A stretch of 64,000 nucleotides of DNA from Warburgia ugandensis (lineage: Eukaryota; Streptophyta; Magnoliopsida; Canellales; Canellaceae). Of the stretch, positions 60,501 through 64,000 are shown piece after piece (positions within the stretch are counted from its first letter, which is position 1; each line of letters starts with the position of its first letter). Under the pieces are notes generated by a model. It was not told where the DNA came from. It made no database searches and was given only the letters and a program-made list of their open reading frames with translations. The stretch is taken from contig CP141133.1 of NCBI GenBank assembly GCA_035236585.1, forward strand, positions 45,835,729-45,899,728, given 5' to 3'. The translations under genes and the position numbers were made by a program.

Positions 60501-62060
60501 AGCACATAAGGTGCCTCCACTATAGGAGGTATAGGGTTTTTCTGTCTTTTCTCTTTCTCCCATGTTTTGATTGCCTCTTTCTCTGTTATCAATCTGACAA
60601 TCGCTCCTAAGGGTGGTTATAGGCTTAGCATGCTAATGAGGGTTAAAGTTTTGAGAACTTAACCCTATCTCAAATTGGCCCTTAGAGTTAGGGTTGGGTT
60701 TATTAGGAACTAACCATTTCCTCTATTATGTAATTCAACTTACAATTGGCTTACTTGCATATCTAACTTGGCTATAGTTTGAGAGTTAACAAGGGTTGAA
60801 TGTCTACTATCATTTTACAACCAGTGTAAGGCCTTTTTGATGTCGTCATTTTCTTTTAATTTTTTTTTAAGAATGGTCTGAATGTTTCCATCAAAAGATG
60901 GTTTCTTTTGTTGTTGAGTTTGTTGGAAAACAAGTGGCTGTTGGGGAACTGTAGCTTTAGGAGAAAATTTTTGGCCAAGGGGTTCACAGATGGTCCCCTT
61001 GGTAGTTATTCTTTGACCAGGAAAAGTTGGGATGCCTAGTTGATTTAGGGTTGTAGATCTCAGAATACTGGTTGACACTAGGTTGGCAATATGCATCCAA
61101 TGCATTTACCTGGTCAACAAGATAAACGTTCAGCACTCTATTTAATGGACAAGACATGATCATATGCGCTGGGCTAGAACATATAGTACAAACCTCTTGT
61201 GGAGGTTTAAGTGATGTGGGAGCCATAAAGGATTAAAACATAGTTTTAAGTTGGTCCACTCTACCATCATACTTGTCTATTATTGCTAATACAGAGTTGA
61301 GTTTATGGGATATATTAGTATGAAATCCTATCTCATAGAGACCCCCTCTCTTGGTGGGCTTGTTGTTTCTCTCTCTTCTAATTGAATAATCCCATTGCTG
61401 GGAATTATCTGATAGAGTCTGAAAGAACTCCCAAGCCTCACTCTCATCTATTAATATGAGGGCCCCTTCACTTGCTTCATCTACCATTTATTAATTTTGA
61501 GGCGTCAATGCCTCATAGAAGTATTGAACTTTCAACCATTTCATGATATGGACATTTTTGGAGCTATTCATTCCACCATTCCCAACATTTGTAGTATTGT
61601 TCATCATCCCTATGTTATAAATTGATAGTTTCATGATGAAGGGCATTTATTTTGTGAATAAGGAAGAACTTGTTCAAAAACTTTCTAGACAATTGGTCCC
61701 ATGTGTTGATGGAACCTACCTCCAAGGAATTAAGCCATAATTTGGCTTTATCCTTGAGTTAGAACAAGAATAATCTAAACCTAATAGAATCATCGTAAAA
61801 ATTTTGGAACCTACATATGGCACAAATATCAAGGAACTCCTAGATATGTAGGTAGGGGTCTCCTTGCTCTCCACCATAAAAAGTGGGGAGTAATTATATG
61901 ACTCTCAGCTTTAACTCAATGTAGTTTGTGTTTGTTTCAGGTAAAGATATACAGGATGGGGGGTTGAGTTGTAGTGATGTATAGAAATCTTAAATGGCCT
62001 TGTGCTCGACTTCTGTTGGTGGTTCAGCCACGGGGACAAGAACTTGGTTTCTTTCCCTTT
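60501..62060 (-). pseudogene. Element C gag (Athila type), decayed
   Basis: About 61660-61800 gives DDSIRFRLFLF, KAKLWLNSLEVGSINTWDQL and KFLNKFF (capsid). 61487-61233 is the capsid end. 61226-60984 holds an intact zinc knuckle, CTICSSPAHMIMSC (CX2CX4HX4C), then RHPNFSWSKNNYQ. 61105-60815 is a shifted frame with the Gln-rich QQPLVFQQTQQQKKPS and a helix-prone end. The stops between these pieces make it non-functional. Confidence 0.88.
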
Positions 62061-63250
62061 GTCTTAAGTTGCATTGAATCTTTGGGTTGAAAGGTGTTAA
62101 CTTTAGGTTTTGAGATCGACGCCCTTGCATAAACTATCCTACACTAAATGCCCTCATCTAAGTGATGGCTCTAACTCTACGTGATGCAAAATCAAATCCT
62201 AGTATCCACTAATTGAGTAGTGTCTTGATTATCTTTTCTTACTACATAAGTGGTAGCTTCTTAAGCCTAAATCTAGATAGATCCTCTTTTTGTCTAGATT
62301 TAACTATTGCTCACCATAGGTTCTACTCAAAAGTAGTTAATACAATCCTTGTGTTAGGAGATTTTTAGACCTCAACTAACATCAATGGAAGGCATGAGAA
62401 AATCACTTAGATTTTAAGACACCCACTATAATAAGAGTGCTCAAAAGCCACTAGAGTGGCAATAAATCATGTCCTTCTAAAAGGGTCCTATGAGCTCAAT
62501 ACCCTATGCCTCTTTCTACTTGATTTTAAATTTAAAGTCAAGAGGTGGGAACATGGCATACAAGGATATTCATTGATTCTTAGGGGGGCCAAGGAGCTGG
62601 TGATAAAATCCAATCCTTATCTTATAAGGGTTCCTTAGGGCCATTACTACCATTAATTCCATTCCACTATAAAGTTGTAAATGTGCAATGCAAATAAAAG
62701 CAAGCTAATGCAACCTATATATTATCGAACCAAGGCTAGATTGGTGCTCTAATGCAATAATCCTAAGTGAAGATGCAACAATTATCAATGAATGGTCCTA
62801 ACCTATATGAATTATACTGACATCCAAATGGAAATTATCCTAAGAATTAAAATATAAGTGAGAGATGCTCATAGTGAGGGATTCGATGATGATTAAGTAT
62901 GGGCCACCATACCACACACTTGCCATATATTATTACAACCTATTTAAAATTAAATAATAAAGAAATTGTAAAGTACAATGGGCTCCTCCACAAGTTTCAT
63001 TCAAATCCTAATCTATGAAAGCAATAAAACTTAATCTAAAAAGATAAAGCCATGGCCCATGGGATCGTTACTGCTCCTTTGCCAATTTTCCTTGCATAAA
63101 AATCAAAGAAATATTGTCAATATGAGAAAAATAGCAATAAATGCAAAAAGTACACAAAAATCATGTAAAATCCCTATTCTAATGCACCTTAAACCTAGAC
63201 TAGAGGAAAACAACCTAAAGTATGGAATACTACATAAATTGTTGCAACTC
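62061..63250 (-). other. Element C 5' leader between primer site and gag
   Basis: About 1.2 kb, aligns with 28421-29631 of B. No gene. Confidence 0.75.
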
Positions 63251-63270
63251 TCCTACAATGGAGTAAAACA
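63251..63270 (-). other. Element C primer-binding site, strongly decayed tRNA-Asp type
   Basis: The minus strand reads TTTTACTCCATTGTAGGAGA after the LTR end ACAACACCAAG, aligned with the Athila pattern TTTTGGCGCCGTTGCCGGGG by position and by the following GTTGCAAC. Confidence 0.6.
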
Positions 63271-63272
63271 CT

Positions 63273-64000
63273 TGGTGTTGTTTTAATTAAAACCAACAAG
63301 TGCACTAATCATTTGCAATATAGTACGATAGTGAGGTCGATTCCACAAGGAGTTGAACTAATGTGATGCTATTGGTCCCTACTTTAAGCTATCTAATCTA
63401 GCCGAAAATCAAGAGATAATTTTAACCTAAACTAGAATTGGTAATTAACACATGAAATTGGAAACTAAGAAAAAGAAAAGAAAAGAAAGAAACATGCTAA
63501 ATTAAAAACTTTATTAAAATATTCACTTTCTAAAATTAAAACTTTCCTAAATTAGAAACATCTAATTTTGTAACTTTCCTAATTAAAAACTTTCCTAAAA
63601 TTTAATTTAGCAACTTCCCTAAACTAACTTTCCTAAACATGAAATTAACAACTAATCTAAGGAAAACATGCTTTAACAAACTACTTTCCAATCATGCAAA
63701 ACTAAGAAAACTAAGCAACCAAATCAACTACTTTAGCAAGTGTGACAAAAGTAATTACTTTCCAAACTAACTAAGACATAAATTAATGGAATCTAACTAC
63801 AACTAAATAGGAGAAATAAAGAAAATTTTCAACTAACAAACAATGAAAGGAAAACTATCCAAGCATCATGCATGTAACCATGGAATGGTATGCATGATTC
63901 ATTGGATAAGGGTGGATTTAATCAACTACTTTGGAAACCTAAGCATGCAATCTTATTCTAAAATTAATTAAGCTATCTAACAATCTAGTTGGGCCCTTGA
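63273..64000 (-). mobile_element. Element C 5' LTR, 3' part, cut by window end
   Basis: Matches 29655-30350 and 31262-31930. The remainder of the LTR lies beyond the window. Confidence 0.88.

Noticed and set aside
1..64000. tRNA, rRNA or host protein genes
   Set aside because: tRNA-like strings are only retrotransposon primer sites; no exon series or conserved host protein was readable on either strand.

Overview
The window is a nested graveyard of plant retrotransposons, with no host gene that I can support. The sequence is AT-rich, uncompressed and full of stops. Every recognisable protein piece belongs to a plant mobile element. These are Athila-type Ty3/gypsy elements with a decayed tRNA-Asp primer site, Tekay/Del-type chromoviruses with tRNA-Met primer sites and a chromodomain remnant, and one CACTA (En/Spm) fragment. 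This combination points to a flowering plant with a large repeat-rich genome. I cannot name the species or clade.

Layout. 1-7375 is a patchwork: the 3' end of a Tekay LTR (family A, plus strand), the 3' part of an Athila LTR, a 285-bp stretch also found at 30971-31261, a CACTA fragment, a scrap of A LTR and the LTR of a further element (H). 7376-20309 is element A on the minus strand: 3' LTR, decayed gag-pol, tRNA-Met primer site, and a 5' LTR of about 5 kb that carries a 598-bp tandem duplication. A sits inside the 3' LTR of Athila element B (20310-33361, minus). The right end of B is a compound of two LTR copies, X and Y. Element D (33362-about 39828, plus) is inserted in Y. It has a 2.56-kb LTR, a 3.5-kb internal region without recognisable gag-pol, and a second LTR cut at the TATA box.

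39829-44152 is the tail of a further Tekay element (E) with its 3' LTR. 44465-46090 (minus) and 46091-49324 (plus) are two related Tekay LTRs placed head to head (F' and G). 49325-64000 is a second Athila element (C, minus), which runs off the window. C is split in its RNase H region by F, a 5208-bp solo LTR with a perfect 5-bp target duplication.

How it fits together. B and C are the old base layer. A, D and F landed in them later. All coding regions are broken, so nothing here is likely to be autonomous. The most interesting points are: the two halves of the A insertion scar lying in opposite orientation; a two-hairpin module shared in structure by Tekay LTRs whose sequences differ, with one covarying pair; a short lysine-rich reading frame kept in the same place in both Athila copies; and the U3-truncated, pol-less element D.
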